From the NCBI GenBank assembly GCA_037447655.1, contig JBBHKE010001110.1, positions 1 to 64,000 of the forward strand: a stretch of DNA of 64,000 bases, read 5' to 3'. Position 1 is the first letter of the stretch. Every line of letters begins with the position of its first letter. The position numbers and the translations under genes are program-made. The notes beneath the pieces were generated by a model. That model saw only the letters and a program-made list of their open reading frames with translations, was not told where the DNA came from and did no database searches. This stretch comes from Zygnema cylindricum. Taxonomy: Eukaryota > Streptophyta > Zygnematophyceae > Zygnematales > Zygnemataceae. This document shows, one piece after another, positions 32,080 through 43,460 of this stretch.

Positions 32080-33110
32080 TTTTAAGCAATGAAAATAAAA
32101 ACTTTACTATGCTGGTGTTCATGATATCATTATGTGGCATAAGAGGCTTGGACATGTGCATTTAGATAAGTTGAAAGAGATAAAAAAGATGGAAATAGTG
32201 GATGGAATTTAGTTCGGAGAAAGTGAAAACCTAAGTGACTGTAGTGGTTGCGCTCAAGGTAAAGCACACAGGTTACCCTTCCCAAAGGAAGCCACTTATA
32301 AAGGAGAAAAAATGTTAGACTTGGTACAAACTGATATTTGGGGACCGGCCAGAGTGCCCTCACCCGGTGGTAAAAGGCTTATGATGAGAATCATTCACGA
32401 TTGGTCTCGGTACTTTAGAATGTACTTTTTGAAAAATAAATCAAAATGCCCCACAGGTTTTTAAGGAATATAAGGTATGGAGTGACAAACTCCATGAAAC
32501 CACTATTAAGAGAGTAAGGAGTGATAATGGTGGAGAGTATACCTCCAATCAGTTTCAGGATTTTTTTAGAGAAGATGGAGTGCAACACCAAAAGATAGTT
32601 CTTGAAAATTATGAGCATAATGGAGCCGAAAAATTAAACAGAACACTTAGAGAAAAGCAGAAGTATGTTGGCAAAGAGCAGGAAACGGTTTCAGCCGGCT
32701 TAATTGGTTAATGAATCAAAAATAGAGCTCTCACTCGAAGGGAAAAGGCAAAACACATTATGAGATGGACTGGCCAAAAACTAGACATATCTCACTTAAA
32801 GGTTTTCGACAGTCAAGTGTTCAGTCTAGATACAGATCGGTCTAATTGGAAGTTTGATCCTAAAGGAAAACCGGGGTGCTTATTAGGATATGATGAGTAT
32901 GTAAAAGGATACAGAGTTTATGATCTAAAAAGAGAAGATATAATCTTAGTAAAGCATCTAGTAGTTATGGATGAAAGAAAGTCTGTGGATCCCTTCAAAA
33001 CTACAAAGTCAGTAAAAATCAGATTTGAGACAAAAAATTCCCATGACTTTGAGCTTCCTAAGTATCTAGGTTTCAGAGAAGATGATATTTTTGCAGGTAA
33101 AAATATGAAA
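32080..33110 (+). pseudogene. pol: Element A6 GAG-pre-integrase and integrase
   Basis: In pieces: IMWHKRLGHVHLDKLKEIKK near 32130, SDCSGCAQGKAHRLPFPKEA near 32240, MLDLVQTDIWGPARVPSPGG near 32315 with the first Asp, VRSDNGGEYTSNQFQDFF near 32515, EHNG-AEKLNRTL near 32620 (Glu kept), MRWTGQKLDISHLKVFDSQV and LLGYDEYVKGYRVYDLKRED (32760-33125). A poorly matching stretch near 32650-32760 lacks the MNCAYYLKNR block. Confidence 0.85.
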
Positions 33111-33991
33111 AATAAACTCGGATAACACCATTGAGCGTTACAAAGCCCGATTACTGGCAAAAGGATTTACACAGAAAGAAGGAATCGATTACGTGGAAAC
33201 ATTTGCCCCGATCGTCAAATTTCCCTCCGTCCGCATACTTCTCAGTCTGGCAGCACCGCAAGACATGGAGGTGCACCAGATGGACATCAAGACAGCCTTT
33301 TTGCATCGAGAATTGGAAGAGGAGATCTTCATGCAACAACTCGAAGGATTTGTGGAGGAAGGGGAGGAGAGTAAGGTATGCCGGCTGATTAAATCTCTTT
33401 ATGGTTCGAAAAAGGCGCCTGAACAGTGGAATAAGATGCTTGATGAGTTTCTTACCGGTCTGGGATATATCGGACCAGCTCAGATCCTCAATCTATGTTT
33501 TGAAGATGAGGAGCGTGCTATTTTACATCTATGTTGATGATTTGCTTGTTTATGTAAATTAATGGACAAAATTAAAAAGAAAACCGATCTTAAGGGGAGA
33601 TTTGAGATGAAGGATATAGGGAAGGCAAGATATATTTTGGGAAGTCAAGTAGAAAGAGACCGAGAAAGAAAGATTAAAAGACTGACTGAGAAAGAAGCAA
33701 TAGGGAACATGTTGGAAAAATTTCAGATGGATAAGACTAATAGTTGTACAACTCCAATGGAGTTCAAGAAGGGAAGTGAGGGGAGTGTGGAAGAAGGAGT
33801 CATAATATTAGAGGAAGAATTTGGTCATGAAGAACAAAAGTTCATGCAGACTATTCCTTACTGGCAAGTAGTGGGAAGCCTAATCTATTTTATGAATTGT
33901 ATCCGGCCGAATTTAGCTACAACTGTCGGAGTGCTTAGTAGAAGTCTAAATTCTCCCACTAAGAGAGATTGGGAGGCAGTTAATTTTGTAT
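33111..33991 (+). pseudogene. pol: Element A6 RT and truncated RNase H
   Basis: At about 33110 the integrase linker jumps directly to [11 protein letters not shown] of RT. The linker end and RT start, about 400 bp in A3, are deleted. Then TFAPIVKFPSVRILLSLAAP, HQMDIKTAFLHRELEEEIFM and KKAPEQWNKMLDEFLTGLGY follow, then a frameshift before the YVDD site (HLC-stop beside YVDDLL in another frame near 33528), then RFEMKDIGKARYILGSQVER and PYWQVVGSLIYFMNCIRPNL. It stops at WEAVNFVLR where the B LTR begins (33992). Confidence 0.85.
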
Positions 33992-34798
33992 TGAGGCAAC
34001 CAATGACCCAGAGGAAGAAGAAGAAGCACCAACAGTTGCCATAATATTCAGATTACAAAAGAGGAAACTCTCACGGAGACCACAAAAAGAGCGACTTCAC
34101 AATGAAGCCCCAAGCAAACCAGACACACACTAGGTCTGAAAATTTGCTACAATATAAATAGTATAACAAAGAAATTACATGCAGAATTTCACAAAGTTCC
34201 ACTAAAATATCAGAATGATTTTGCAATTCAAAAAGTGCACAAATACTGCTTCCCAATTTGTCCATACAATGAATTCCTTACTCTAAAATATTATAAGTCC
34301 AACATATACAAAGTGAACCTACAACTGATTTACACCGTACCACAATTACCGTCGTCTGTCGTTACACTAAAACATTAATCAAACTAAACCCCGCCGTCTA
34401 CCGTACAAGTATTTACATCAACCTTTAACCCTAGCCGCCTCTAAAGTACGGATTCAAAGTTCGTTTGCTGAAATGACGGCTCGGTCAATATTTCTCTTCC
34501 AAAAATGACGGCAAACTCCGTTCGCTTTCCGCGCATTCATTCATCACCGAAGATAAAACTCCATGTGTATACTTGGCCCCTCAAGTAAATTTGTACTTTG
34601 TCAACCAACTCAACCAAGCTTGACTTCCCCACGGACCGACACGTGTACATGGAGTGTATCAAATCGGTGAACTTCCTTTGGAGTTACATACCATACCAAA
34701 TCTTGTCTACGTTGACTGAATTTGTACAAAAATCACTAAATGTGAATCTCTTTCTCACATCGAGATATGAGAGGTTAAAGAGCTTTCCAAAACCAACA
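33992..34798 (-). mobile_element. 3' LTR of Copia element B
   Basis: 807 bp, from TGTTGGTTTTGG at 34798 to CATTGGTTGCCTCA at 33992. The polypurine tract GTTTAGGGAG lies just upstream on the minus strand. It is clearly homologous to 40129-40937 over its full length. The left neighbour is A6 RNase H; the right neighbour is B pol. Its last 50 bp also encode the gag start (MATVGASSSS type). Confidence 0.9.
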
Positions 34799-35507
34799 CT
34801 CCCTAAACTAGACTCCTCTTAGACACAAGTCCACATACCTCTAGAAAATCTGTCCAAAGCAAGGTGCAGGTGAAGGCTTTAGTTATCATTCGCTACCATC
34901 ATCTTATCCGGCAAATAACTGAGTTTTAAAATTCTGTTCACCACATTCTCTCTTACAAAATGCAACTTGATATTAATGTGCTTGCTTTTGAAGTGATGAC
35001 TTGGGTTAGATGCAGTCGCTATAGCTGCCTGGTTGTCACACCACACTATTTGAGGCCCAGATTGCATAAAGTGAAGTTCTTGAAAGAGAGACTTTACCCA
35101 AAGTAACTCCTAGACAGCTGAGCTAGCTGCCATGTATTCAGCCTCCATTGTAGACTGAGCTGTGAATTTTTGAAGCTTGCTGCTCCAGCAACATGTTTTA
35201 CTTCCGATCTTAAGAATGAATCCGGTAGTGGAGCGACGGCTTGGCATGTCTCCATAGCTCGCATCGCTCCAAGTCTGAATCTAGACCTCTTCTCCATCGA
35301 GAGCAAGTCGTAGATTCCGTGTCCCTGCAAGATATTAAAGCACCCTCTTTGCTGCCTCCCAATCCGATCTCCTTGGATTTTGTAAATTTCGGCTTAGAGC
35401 ACCAGCTGCTGCCGCAATATCCGGGCGTGTGGAGTTCATGAAATAGATTAGAATGCCGACAATCTAACGATATGGAATGGCAGCCATAGAATTTGCCTCC
35501 CGTGATT
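34799..35507 (-). pseudogene. pol: Element B RNase H
   Basis: On the minus strand the domain is spread over frames: the RPDIAAAAGALS-like end of RT near 35400, [20 protein letters not shown]-like sequence near 35220-35280, KLQKFTAQSTMEAEYMAAS near 35120-35180, then QSGPQIVWCDNQAAIATASN and HHFKSKHINIKLHFVRENVV (34879-35067). Several frameshifts make it inactive. The sequence is well diverged from family A. Confidence 0.8.
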
Positions 35508-36313
35508 TCAAGGTGTCATAATAATGACTCCTCCCTCGGTCTCCATGCCTTCCACCTTTTGCTTGAATTCCATGGGAGTGGCACTTCCATTTGCCTCTGC
35601 CATGCCAAACTTCTCAAGCATATTCCCAATTGCTTCCCGCTGTGTTAGATAGATTATTCTCTTATTTCTATTATTTTCTACCTGAATTGTGAGAATATAC
35701 CTTGCCTCCCCTAAATCTTTCATCTCAAATCTCGAATTCAAGGCTGCCTTTATTTTGTTAATCTCATTTAATGACTTACTCATTAGCAGCAAATCATCTA
35801 CATACACAACAATGTAAATAATCCCATCTTCCTCTTCCATAACATAGACAGAGTGATCTAAACTAATCCTCACAAAACCGAGACTAGTTAGAAACTCATC
35901 TAGTTTCAGATTCCACTGACGTGGAGTGTGAGCTTCAGACCGTACAAAGATTTTAACAGTTTTCAGACCAGATTTTCTTTTCCCGTCTCTGCATACATTT
36001 GAAGATGCTTCATGTAGATCACTTCCTCTAAATTTCCATGCAAGAAAGATGTCTTAACATCCATTTGATGTAATTCCATATCCTCAATGGCTGCTAAAGA
36101 CAAAAGAATTATAACAGTTGGAAACCGGACAATCGGAGAGAAAATCTCCTCATAATCAATTCCCTCCTTTTGACTATAGCCCTTTGTAACAAGCCTATCT
36201 TTATATCTTTCAATAAAATTATCTGGATTTAGCTTAAGTTTGAAGACCCACTTACAAGTGATGGTCTTTCGATCCGGCGGAAGCTCCACAAGCTCCCAAG
36301 TTTGAGCTTCCAT
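35508..36313 (-). pseudogene. pol: Element B reverse transcriptase
   Basis: Two minus-strand frames. 35963-36313 has [40 protein letters not shown] and LHQMDVKTSFLHGNLEEVIY with the first Asp. 35508-35873 has RISLDHSVYVMEEEDGIIYI, VVYVDDLLLMSKSLNEINK with the catalytic Asp pair, and YLTQREAIGNMLEKFGMAEA. A frameshift in the KQAPRQW region near 35900-35960 separates them. Confidence 0.88.
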
Positions 36314-36560
36314 TATCGATCACATTTCATCATTCGCCACGGAGATCCATTGATCTTTTCCGGGGCTGAAAAAGCTTCTTGCATGGTGACCGGCTCCATT
36401 GTGGTTGCAGAAAATAGAGCATGTTCCACCGGTTCACCTTGCAGCCTGTTGCTTTGCCTTCTTCCCTCGGAAAATCTGAGGCTGGAACTGTTGGATCCGT
36501 ACGTTGCCGTCGAGGAGGAGGAGGAGGAGGAGCTGCAGGAGGAAGAGGAGGAGGAGCTTG
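36314..36560 (-). pseudogene. pol: Element B integrase-RT linker
   Basis: Minus strand, out of frame with both neighbours. The region includes a (TCC)n-rich stretch (36508-36558) and SEGRRQSNRLQGEPVEHALF near 36400-36475, the usual position of the GGRRSSKRLQ-type linker. The plus-strand glutamate-rich frame here is only the complement of the TCC run. Confidence 0.65.
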
Positions 36561-38171
36561 CTATATAGGTTGAATGACCGAAAATACCGGAGTAGGAATA
36601 GAGGAAGAACTTGTGACAGAGGAAAGATGAACATTTTCAAAAATTACATATTCTTGATTTTTGGCATTTTTCTCAAAATCTGTCATGCCAAAAACATCAA
36701 CCGATTGACTTTCTTCCTTAAACTGAATATTTCTAGAAACCTGAAGATTTTTCCTATCTGGATTGTAAACTCTATAGCCTATTGAATCATCATCATAGCC
36801 CATAAAAATTCCTAGAACAGATTTTGGATGAAACTTAGAAATAGGAAGATTATCCAAAATAAAACATTTGCTACCAAAAACCCGAAAGTGACTTACATTG
36901 GGTTTCTTTTCGGTCCACATTTCATAGGGTGTCTTCCCTTTTACCGCCTTAGTTCCTATTCTATTCCTAATATAAGATGCACAAGAGAAAGCCTCACCCC
37001 AAAATTTAAAATCTATTCCTTTATCTAACATCATAGATTTTGCACTCTCTGTTAAAGTCCGGTTAAGTCTTTCGGATACTCCGTTTTCCTCCGGAGTATA
37101 GGGAACTGTAAATTGACGAGAGATGTCGTGTTCCCTTAAATAGTACGAGAATGCATTTGAAATATATTCTCCCCCGTTGTTGGACGGAAGAGAGAGAATT
37201 GGCTTCACGTGAAGCTTTTTCGCCCACGTCTGGAAACGCTTGAAGTGAGTGAACACTTCACTCTTCTCTTTCATGAAGTAAACTCTATTGTACCGCGAGA
37301 AGTCATCCGTAAAATTAATTAGAAACCGGTTGCCACTTAGGGAAGGGACTTTTGACGGTCCCCACACGTACAAATAAATAATTTGCAGCAAATTCGTGGC
37401 CCGATTATCTGCGGTCTGAGGTAGGGGTAGCTTATGAAGTTTCCCAAAAGCACAACCATCACATACATGAGACTCTTTTTGTCCTAATTTTACAACATAT
37501 ATCATATTTTGCTTCACCATTTTATCAAGTTTCTCATGATGAACATGGCAGAGCCTCTTATGCCACAAAACATTTTCCGGAAGGACATTGGAGTATGCAA
37601 AGTCAATTTCATTAGCCAAGTCCATCCGGTACAACAAGTTTGGGCTTCTAGATCCTACCAATTCTACTCTCCCATCTTTGCTTACTACCTTTTTCCGATT
37701 CTTTTGCAAAATTTCAAATCCTTTCATTTCAGCCACCGAAGTGGAAAACAATTTTTTCTTAAATTTTGGAATATAGAGAACATCATGTAAGGTTCTCTTT
37801 ACAATTTGACCATTGATGTCACATGCTAACTCCACGCTTCCCTTTGCCGTAGCCTCCACACCGGTGTCATCCGCGTAATAAATTCGACGAGTTGGAATCG
37901 GAGTAAGGGTTTTGAAGTAAGCTCGGTTGCCGCACATGTGGGAAGAGCACCCAGAGTCCATAATCCATCCATTCTCTTGAGGCCCCTCCATGAGATCTTT
38001 TGCAAGGGCAAAGAACTCATCGTCTTCTAATTGCGGAAATCTGACCACATCATCTTTTTCCCCCAACGGTTCATCTTGTTGCGTCTCATCAAATGCAAGG
38101 AACGCCACATTTTTCACCGGCATTTTGACGCCGGCCCATTTGAAGGTGGTTCCTCCGATCTCACCTTCCAT
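36561..38171 (-). CDS. pol: Element B protease-integrase, 536 codons, catalytic Asp lost
   Basis: The longest open frame in the window. Order: protease signature GWIMDSGCSSHMC (Asp 72), DVLYIPKFKKKLFSTSVAEM, GAG-pre-integrase with WHKRLCHV (His 204 and 209) and CDGC (Cys 237 and 240), integrase core, then FWGEAFSCASYIRNRIGTKA and FRVFGSKCFIL. In the DDE core the first Asp (normally TDVWGP) is Tyr 268, the second (normally SDNGGEY) is Asn 331, and Glu 367 in ENGVSERLNRTL is kept. The protein would therefore not integrate DNA although the frame is open. It probably belonged to a longer Gag-Pol frame. The ATG chosen is simply the first in frame. Confidence 0.9.
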   Translation of the reverse strand: MEGEIGGTTFKWAGVKMPVKNVAFLAFDETQQDEPLGEKDDVVRFPQLEDDEFFALAKDLMEGPQENGWIMDSGCSSHMCGNRAYFKTLTPIPTRRIYYADDTGVEATAKGSVELACDINGQIVKRTLHDVLYIPKFKKKLFSTSVAEMKGFEILQKNRKKVVSKDGRVELVGSRSPNLLYRMDLANEIDFAYSNVLPENVLWHKRLCHVHHEKLDKMVKQNMIYVVKLGQKESHVCDGCAFGKLHKLPLPQTADNRATNLLQIIYLYVWGPSKVPSLSGNRFLINFTDDFSRYNRVYFMKEKSEVFTHFKRFQTWAKKLHVKPILSLPSNNGGEYISNAFSYYLREHDISRQFTVPYTPEENGVSERLNRTLTESAKSMMLDKGIDFKFWGEAFSCASYIRNRIGTKAVKGKTPYEMWTEKKPNVSHFRVFGSKCFILDNLPISKFHPKSVLGIFMGYDDDSIGYRVYNPDRKNLQVSRNIQFKEESQSVDVFGMTDFEKNAKNQEYVIFENVHLSSVTSSSSIPTPVFSVIQPI

Positions 38172-38586
38172 CCCGCACGGTAAATTCCTGTCTCAAACGT
38201 TTTTATAAATGTCGGGCACAGCCAGAAAACATGACCTTGACCGAAGCAATAGACACACCTATCATATTGCCTATAATTAGGATTAGGGGTGAAGTTCCTA
38301 TTTCCGAAAAATCCAGCGGTCCTATATGTCTGAGCATTGTACGATACCGTTGATTTTCCACCATTCAATGCTATCTAAGTTTACTCTTCCTCTAGAATGT
38401 AAGCTTCACCTACAGCTATATTCCATCTAGCCTTCTCTAACCTTTATAATTGTTCCACGGCTCCTTTTTATTACGTAGGAAGCCCTCTCATTAGAATAAT
38501 AGCTTGATGATAGGGAGGAAAATTCCCCCCGAAACATGCATTTTCTGACAACAAAAGCTTCAAGCCATTACATTAGGAGTTCATAT
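38114..38586 (-). pseudogene. gag: Element B gag C-terminal part with zinc knuckle
   Basis: The minus frame 38114-38368 includes the CCHC knuckle CVYCFGQGHVFWLC and runs into the protease frame with one frame change near 38165. Upstream to 38586 the capsid continues in broken frames (LIKLERLEG and similar). The solo LTR A7 interrupts gag at 38587. Confidence 0.75.
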
Positions 38587-39783
38587 TGTTGAAATTTAAG
38601 TATTTTTTAGGTCTAGAGATTGTAAAATAAAAGGCATAAAAAGTGGACAATGACAGCCTGCCTCTAACTTTTCACTGAAGTCCCCACACTTGTCGCAGTC
38701 ACTGAAGACTTGAAGAGAGGAGTTGGATCCATGGCTGCCTAGGCTGTCCAAAGAGGACACGAAGGCAAATCTTGATAGAAGTTATCTAAAAGGCTTGACG
38801 AACCCAGGATTTGATCCAGGTAGCTGCCGTCCGTCAAACTAGCCGTTAACTTTGACCTATAAGTCTAAATCTAGTGCTAGAGTATAATAGGTTTGACAAA
38901 TATTTATATTTTTACACGTAGACTAGTTCGTATAACGAGAAAAAGATTCGTAATGCATAGATACACTTTTGTATAGTACGGAGTACGATTTAATGTAATT
39001 TATGAATCAGATACCGCGCATTTGTTTCGAACGCGAAACAAATATCGCACGTGTATTTTCAACGGCTACAATTGTATCCGGTTTGATCGAACGACCACGA
39101 TAGGCGCCGCGATCTTAGAATATGTACTTTTGGCGTTTTTTCAGCCATCGCCACGTCATGTGACACGTGGCGCGACAATGTTAGATTGCGACGACTTCGG
39201 AGATTGCGGGAACAAATCCGGCTATGACACGTGTCGACATTTTTGCTCTGTCGTACGATGGCCGTACAGAAAAAACACCGGTACTTGTACTTTTATGTAC
39301 TACACAGTAATTTGATTGGTGCCGTACTTCATTAGATAGAGTTTTAGAGGGGGAATAGGACTTAGAAAATTTTGGGTAAGTAGCTGCCTCTCCCAGAGAG
39401 CAGCTTGTGTAAATGGCAAACTTTGGCCAGCCATAACCATCAATTTACTTGACCATTTTCAGTGATTCTTTTTGCTGCGGACTCAAAGGAGTCTACGCTA
39501 CACAAGTGTGTAGTTGGTCAGAGTTTTTGTATGCCAGGGTGGCTGCATTTATAAGGGAAATTCAAAGTGGGTGAATGTGTCCAAATCTTATATTCTAACT
39601 TTGCATTATGTGGTGGAACTGAGCACAGAGAAAGTGTTATTTCACAGGGTTGAATCTATATTGGGGTTTTGGATGTCAAGGGGTCAGTCATTTGGGTTTA
39701 TATCAAGTTAGGAGTCGACACCATCTAGATTAGCTTCTTTGTATCTGCCTACTCTTAGGGCCAATAGAGGTCTCAGAGTTTCA
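38587..39783 (+). mobile_element. Solo LTR A7 inside B gag
   Basis: 1,197 bp, from TGTTGAAATTTAAG to GTCTCAGAGTTTCA. The target duplication CATAT is at 38582-38586 and 39784-39788. It resembles family A in order of motifs: a tRNA-like stretch near 38805-38880 (GGATCAAATCC on the minus strand), GACACGTGG near 39162, a GTAC cluster near 39253-39325, GATTGGTGCCGTAC near 39313. There is no internal region, so it is a solo LTR. Confidence 0.88.
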
Positions 39784-40179
39784 CATATCACCCCTTGGAA
39801 TAATTATAATCCCAAATTTTCCTAGTAGTTATAACCTCATTTTGCTCACTAGCTAGGACATAAGACTCCCGCAATGCCTTCTGTATATCACATACTTTAG
39901 TGATATTGATATATGTCATGTTCAAATATTCGAACAAGAGTAATTTAAGAACATGCAATGCATCCTCTTTTTTTCATCAAAATCCGAATTCGTATCCGGA
40001 GGAAGACCGAAAATCACATCATATAATCTCACTTGCTTAAGGTAAGACTTAGTGAAATCTGCCCAATATAAATTTTTTTGGCCATTAAACACTGGAATCC
40101 GTGATGGTGGGCCCGTGTCCTGTGAACTTGAGGCAACCGGTGACCCAGAGGAAGAAGAAGAAGCACCAGCAGTTGCCAT
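39784..40179 (-). pseudogene. gag: Element B gag N-terminal part
   Basis: The start is ATG at 40179, inside the 5' LTR: MATAGASSSSSGSPVASSSQ, then TGPPSRIPVFNGQKNLYWAD and FTKSYLKQVRLYDVIFGLPP. The frame is open to 39922 and broken further left. GPPSRIPVFNG is the same motif as GPPSRVPIFNG in family A, although the rest of the element is diverged. The gag continues beyond A7 at 38586. Confidence 0.85.
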
Positions 40180-40937
40180 AAAATTCAGATTACAAAAGAG
40201 GAAACTCTCACAAAGACCACAAAAGACCGACTTCACAATGAAGCCCCAAGCAAACCAGATACACACTAGATCTGCAAATAATCCAGAATATAAACAGTAT
40301 AACAAGGAAACCACATGCACAATTTCACAAGGTTTTGCCAAAAGATCACAATGATCTTGCAATTCAAAAGTGCACAAAAAACTTCTTCGCAGTTTTTCCA
40401 TACAATGAATACCTTACTCTAAAATATTCTAAGTCCAACATATACAAAGTGAATCTACAGCTTATCTACACCGTACCAAAATTACCGTGGTCTCTTGGTA
40501 CACTTAAACATTAACCAAACTAAACCCCGCCGTCTACCGTACAAGTATTTACATCAATCTTTAACCCTAGCCGCCGCTAAAGTACGCAGTCAAAGTTTGT
40601 CTGCTGAAATGACGGCTCGGTCAATATTTCTCTTCCAAAAATGACGCCGAACTTCGTCCGCCATCACACATTCATTCATCACCGAAGATAAACCTCCACG
40701 TGTAAATTTGGTCCCTCAAGTAAATGTGCACTTTGTCAACCAACTCAACGAAGCTTGACTTCCCCACGGACCGACACGTGCACATAGAGTGTACTAAATT
40801 TGTGAACTCCCTTTGGAGTTACATACCACACCAAACCTTGTCTACGTCAACTCATTTTGTACACAAAACCGACTAAGTCTAGAATCTCTTTCTCACACAC
40901 GAGATATCGAGAGGACAAAAGGTTTCCAAAATAAACA
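40129..40937 (-). mobile_element. 5' LTR of Copia element B
   Basis: 809 bp, from TGTTTATTTTGG at 40937 to CACCGGTTGCCTCA at 40129. About 21 bases further in lies CGGGCCCACC, part of the primer-binding site seen in the other families. The right flank (from 40938) is D-element sequence, the left flank of the other LTR is A6. No target duplication can be formed (TGTAT against ATCAC). Confidence 0.88.
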
Positions 40938-41457
40938 ATCACCACCTCGGTGGAGCCATCGGCAGATTAACTTCTCGACGACCTCCTCCCACTTCCACTC
41001 TTTCCCTTTTTGGCCCTCCAAAAAGGTGAGAACCGTTGTGAACTCAAGAGGTTCGGATAGGAGTAGCAACGAAACTTTTGTGACAGTTAGAAGGTGGAGA
41101 CCGGCTGATTTTGCTTTGACTAGGTTCTAAGTGAAATGGGAAATGTTTTCTTTGAGCGACATTGCTACATCATAGACTTTGTGAGTTAGAGATCCGAGCA
41201 GTCTCATTCTTGTTGTCATGGATGAACTCTCAAGTGTCTCCTATGTTAACCATTCCCCTTTGAGCCCTTAGATATCGTTTTCTAAGGCTCTCCCTTCACT
41301 CGCATCTAATTCTCGGATCTGATATTTTGCCTTGGTTGTTGTTGTTGCAAAAACCTGCGATTCTTCTCCTCTACTCTCAGCCTTCTCGCGATGATTGTTT
41401 CTTTATTCTTTCGGAATTTCGAACTCCTTTGGGCACCCTATGGGTGGGCCCATAACT
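40938..41457 (-). mobile_element. Internal fragment of a D element
   Basis: Homologous to 45853-46380. On the minus strand it starts at the D1 LTR with AGTTATGGGCCCACCC, then CCAAAGGAGTTCGAAATT, and runs to 40938, where the B LTR begins. The reading frame that follows the primer-binding site stops after about 18 codons (PKEFEIPKE-stop). Confidence 0.75.
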
Positions 41458-42043
41458 TGTCGTGTCAAGTCGGTCACCCAAGCTAACAGGAAGAGTTCCC
41501 CGTAACCACAGACAGCTTAGACCGGCCACAAATAAAACACGCAGAGGGGCTTGGGGAGTCATAGAAAATAGAGATAGGAAAGATGTAAAGAATGAAAAGA
41601 TATGTAGTTAATAGACAAGATAGACAGAGTAGACTCTCATGAAAAGTTAAAGCTTTGATTACTGTTCCTTTTAGGAAAGAATGTTATAATGTGGAATTTA
41701 AAAAAAAACCAAAACTTTTCTACTTTCTGTCTTACTCTCTATGTCTAACTTGCTCCGCTAAATTTATGAATAAAGGTAATTTTTTATGTCTACTTTGCTT
41801 TGTCTTTTCTATGCAAATAAAGAGTCTACACTAACTAAGCCACCAAAGTGTGGTCCAATCTAAACCTAATTACACATTGATTGTCCACAAAAAAAATTTC
41901 GTACATAAAGCATTCATTCAAACATGTAGTTGTTCAGTTCTATTCCGTACATTTCGATTTGTCACGTCACATCACGCCGCACTTATCCAAATCGGCTATT
42001 ATGTCAAAATTGATGAATTGCTGAAGATCTTTAAAAACTAACA
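41458..42043 (-). mobile_element. LTR of family D, copy D1
   Basis: 586 bp, from TGTTAGTTTTTAAAG at 42043 to CTTGACACGACA at 41458. It is followed by the primer-binding site AGTTATGGGCCCACC. It is alignable to 46381-47046 along the whole length. It could be the 3' LTR of the D2 element (42044-47046), followed by a partial second internal region. Confidence 0.78.
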
Positions 42044-43460
42044 CTCTTGCTTGAGCTTTGCGCGATACATTTGATTAAATGTTGTCGCTGATGATTTTTG
42101 TCACAATAAAAAACTCGCAGGTACTTCCTCGATATGAAAATTGATCGTCGTACGCTTGAGACGATTTGAAACCGATAGAATCTTTCCCTCTGTTGACCTA
42201 AACTTGTTTTGGTTCCATTTGAAATATGATCCAGTAGGGATCACCTGTGGTCTAAAGATGACCTGTCATAATAGTATGACCAATTGAGGCGCGTCTAGCA
42301 CCTAAGCTTACTGCGTTGCTGAGGATTCCTGGAAATGCCACCGGATCAAATCAAGGACCACTAGATGTGTCCTTCATCCTCGTTGTACGATGAGTATAAT
42401 ACTTTATTTCACTCTGACCGTGGATGACCGAGGATGACCGTGGATTTTTGTCGTCTGACATGCAATCGCTACCATGTGTTTCGTCGCAGAAATATGAAGT
42501 TGGCGTTCAAGCGGCTCAATGAATTTTGTTCCTTCGATTTTTTCGTTCGCGACAACGATGAAACTTTGACATTTCCCAATATACGACTCCAAAGATGCTT
42601 CCCGCCTTTGTCGCACGTCCTCTAAGGTACAGTTTGTACTCTTTCCAATCATAAAACAATTAGTACTTTGTAATACGCGTTCATTCTGTCCTTCGGAAAA
42701 TTCTTGTCTGATAGCCTATTCCTATCTGAGCATTTGTAACTTTTTGCCCATTCCGATGATTTTTCGATAACTCATCGGAAAACGGGTGTTGTTCACACCA
42801 AAATGTGGATACGTAACTTCGATTGAAGGTGTTCGTGACACGTCACAAAATTTGACGTCATCAGACAAAGGGGAGAAAATAAACCTCCAGATTTTCAAAT
42901 TTACTATGTTCAATGGACGACGACGACGATGGTTCAAAGTCTTGCAAATTTTTTGTGCGGTTACAATAATATAGCTGTTTGCGGGTGTTGTTTTTGCTAC
43001 GTCAAATTTTGGGGTTACCGTTGGCCTCTTTAAAAGAAAGACGCAACTTTAACCCTACTTCAATTGAACCCTTTCGGCTAAATTATTTGAAGTAATTTAC
43101 ATCGTTAAACTCTTTCAACTCTTGAATTCTATTAGATGTCTTTATAATCACATCTTTCTTTGCATTGTGACTCCTAAGTTCCTTGACTCTGAGCCTTGAT
43201 TTAAATTGAAAGATTAGGGATTGGGAACTAACACCTTTGACTTCTCGCTTCATGTCTTCCGTTGGGCTTTGTAGATATTCTCTTCTTGAAATTATGGTTG
43301 ACTAAAATTTGGCCGCATCTGGAGCCCTTAGGGATGGCGGATTTGGGATGACTTCACTCACAGTAAGGTGAGATAAGAATTTGTTTGAATTCTTCCCTAC
43401 CAATCTTGTCTTTTATGTTTTTTGGATTGGCTCAGTAATGCCTCTTTGAAAGATTTGGTC

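Noticed and set aside
36302-36568. Glutamate-rich plus-strand frame
   Set aside because: Complement of the B integrase-RT linker with its TCC run.
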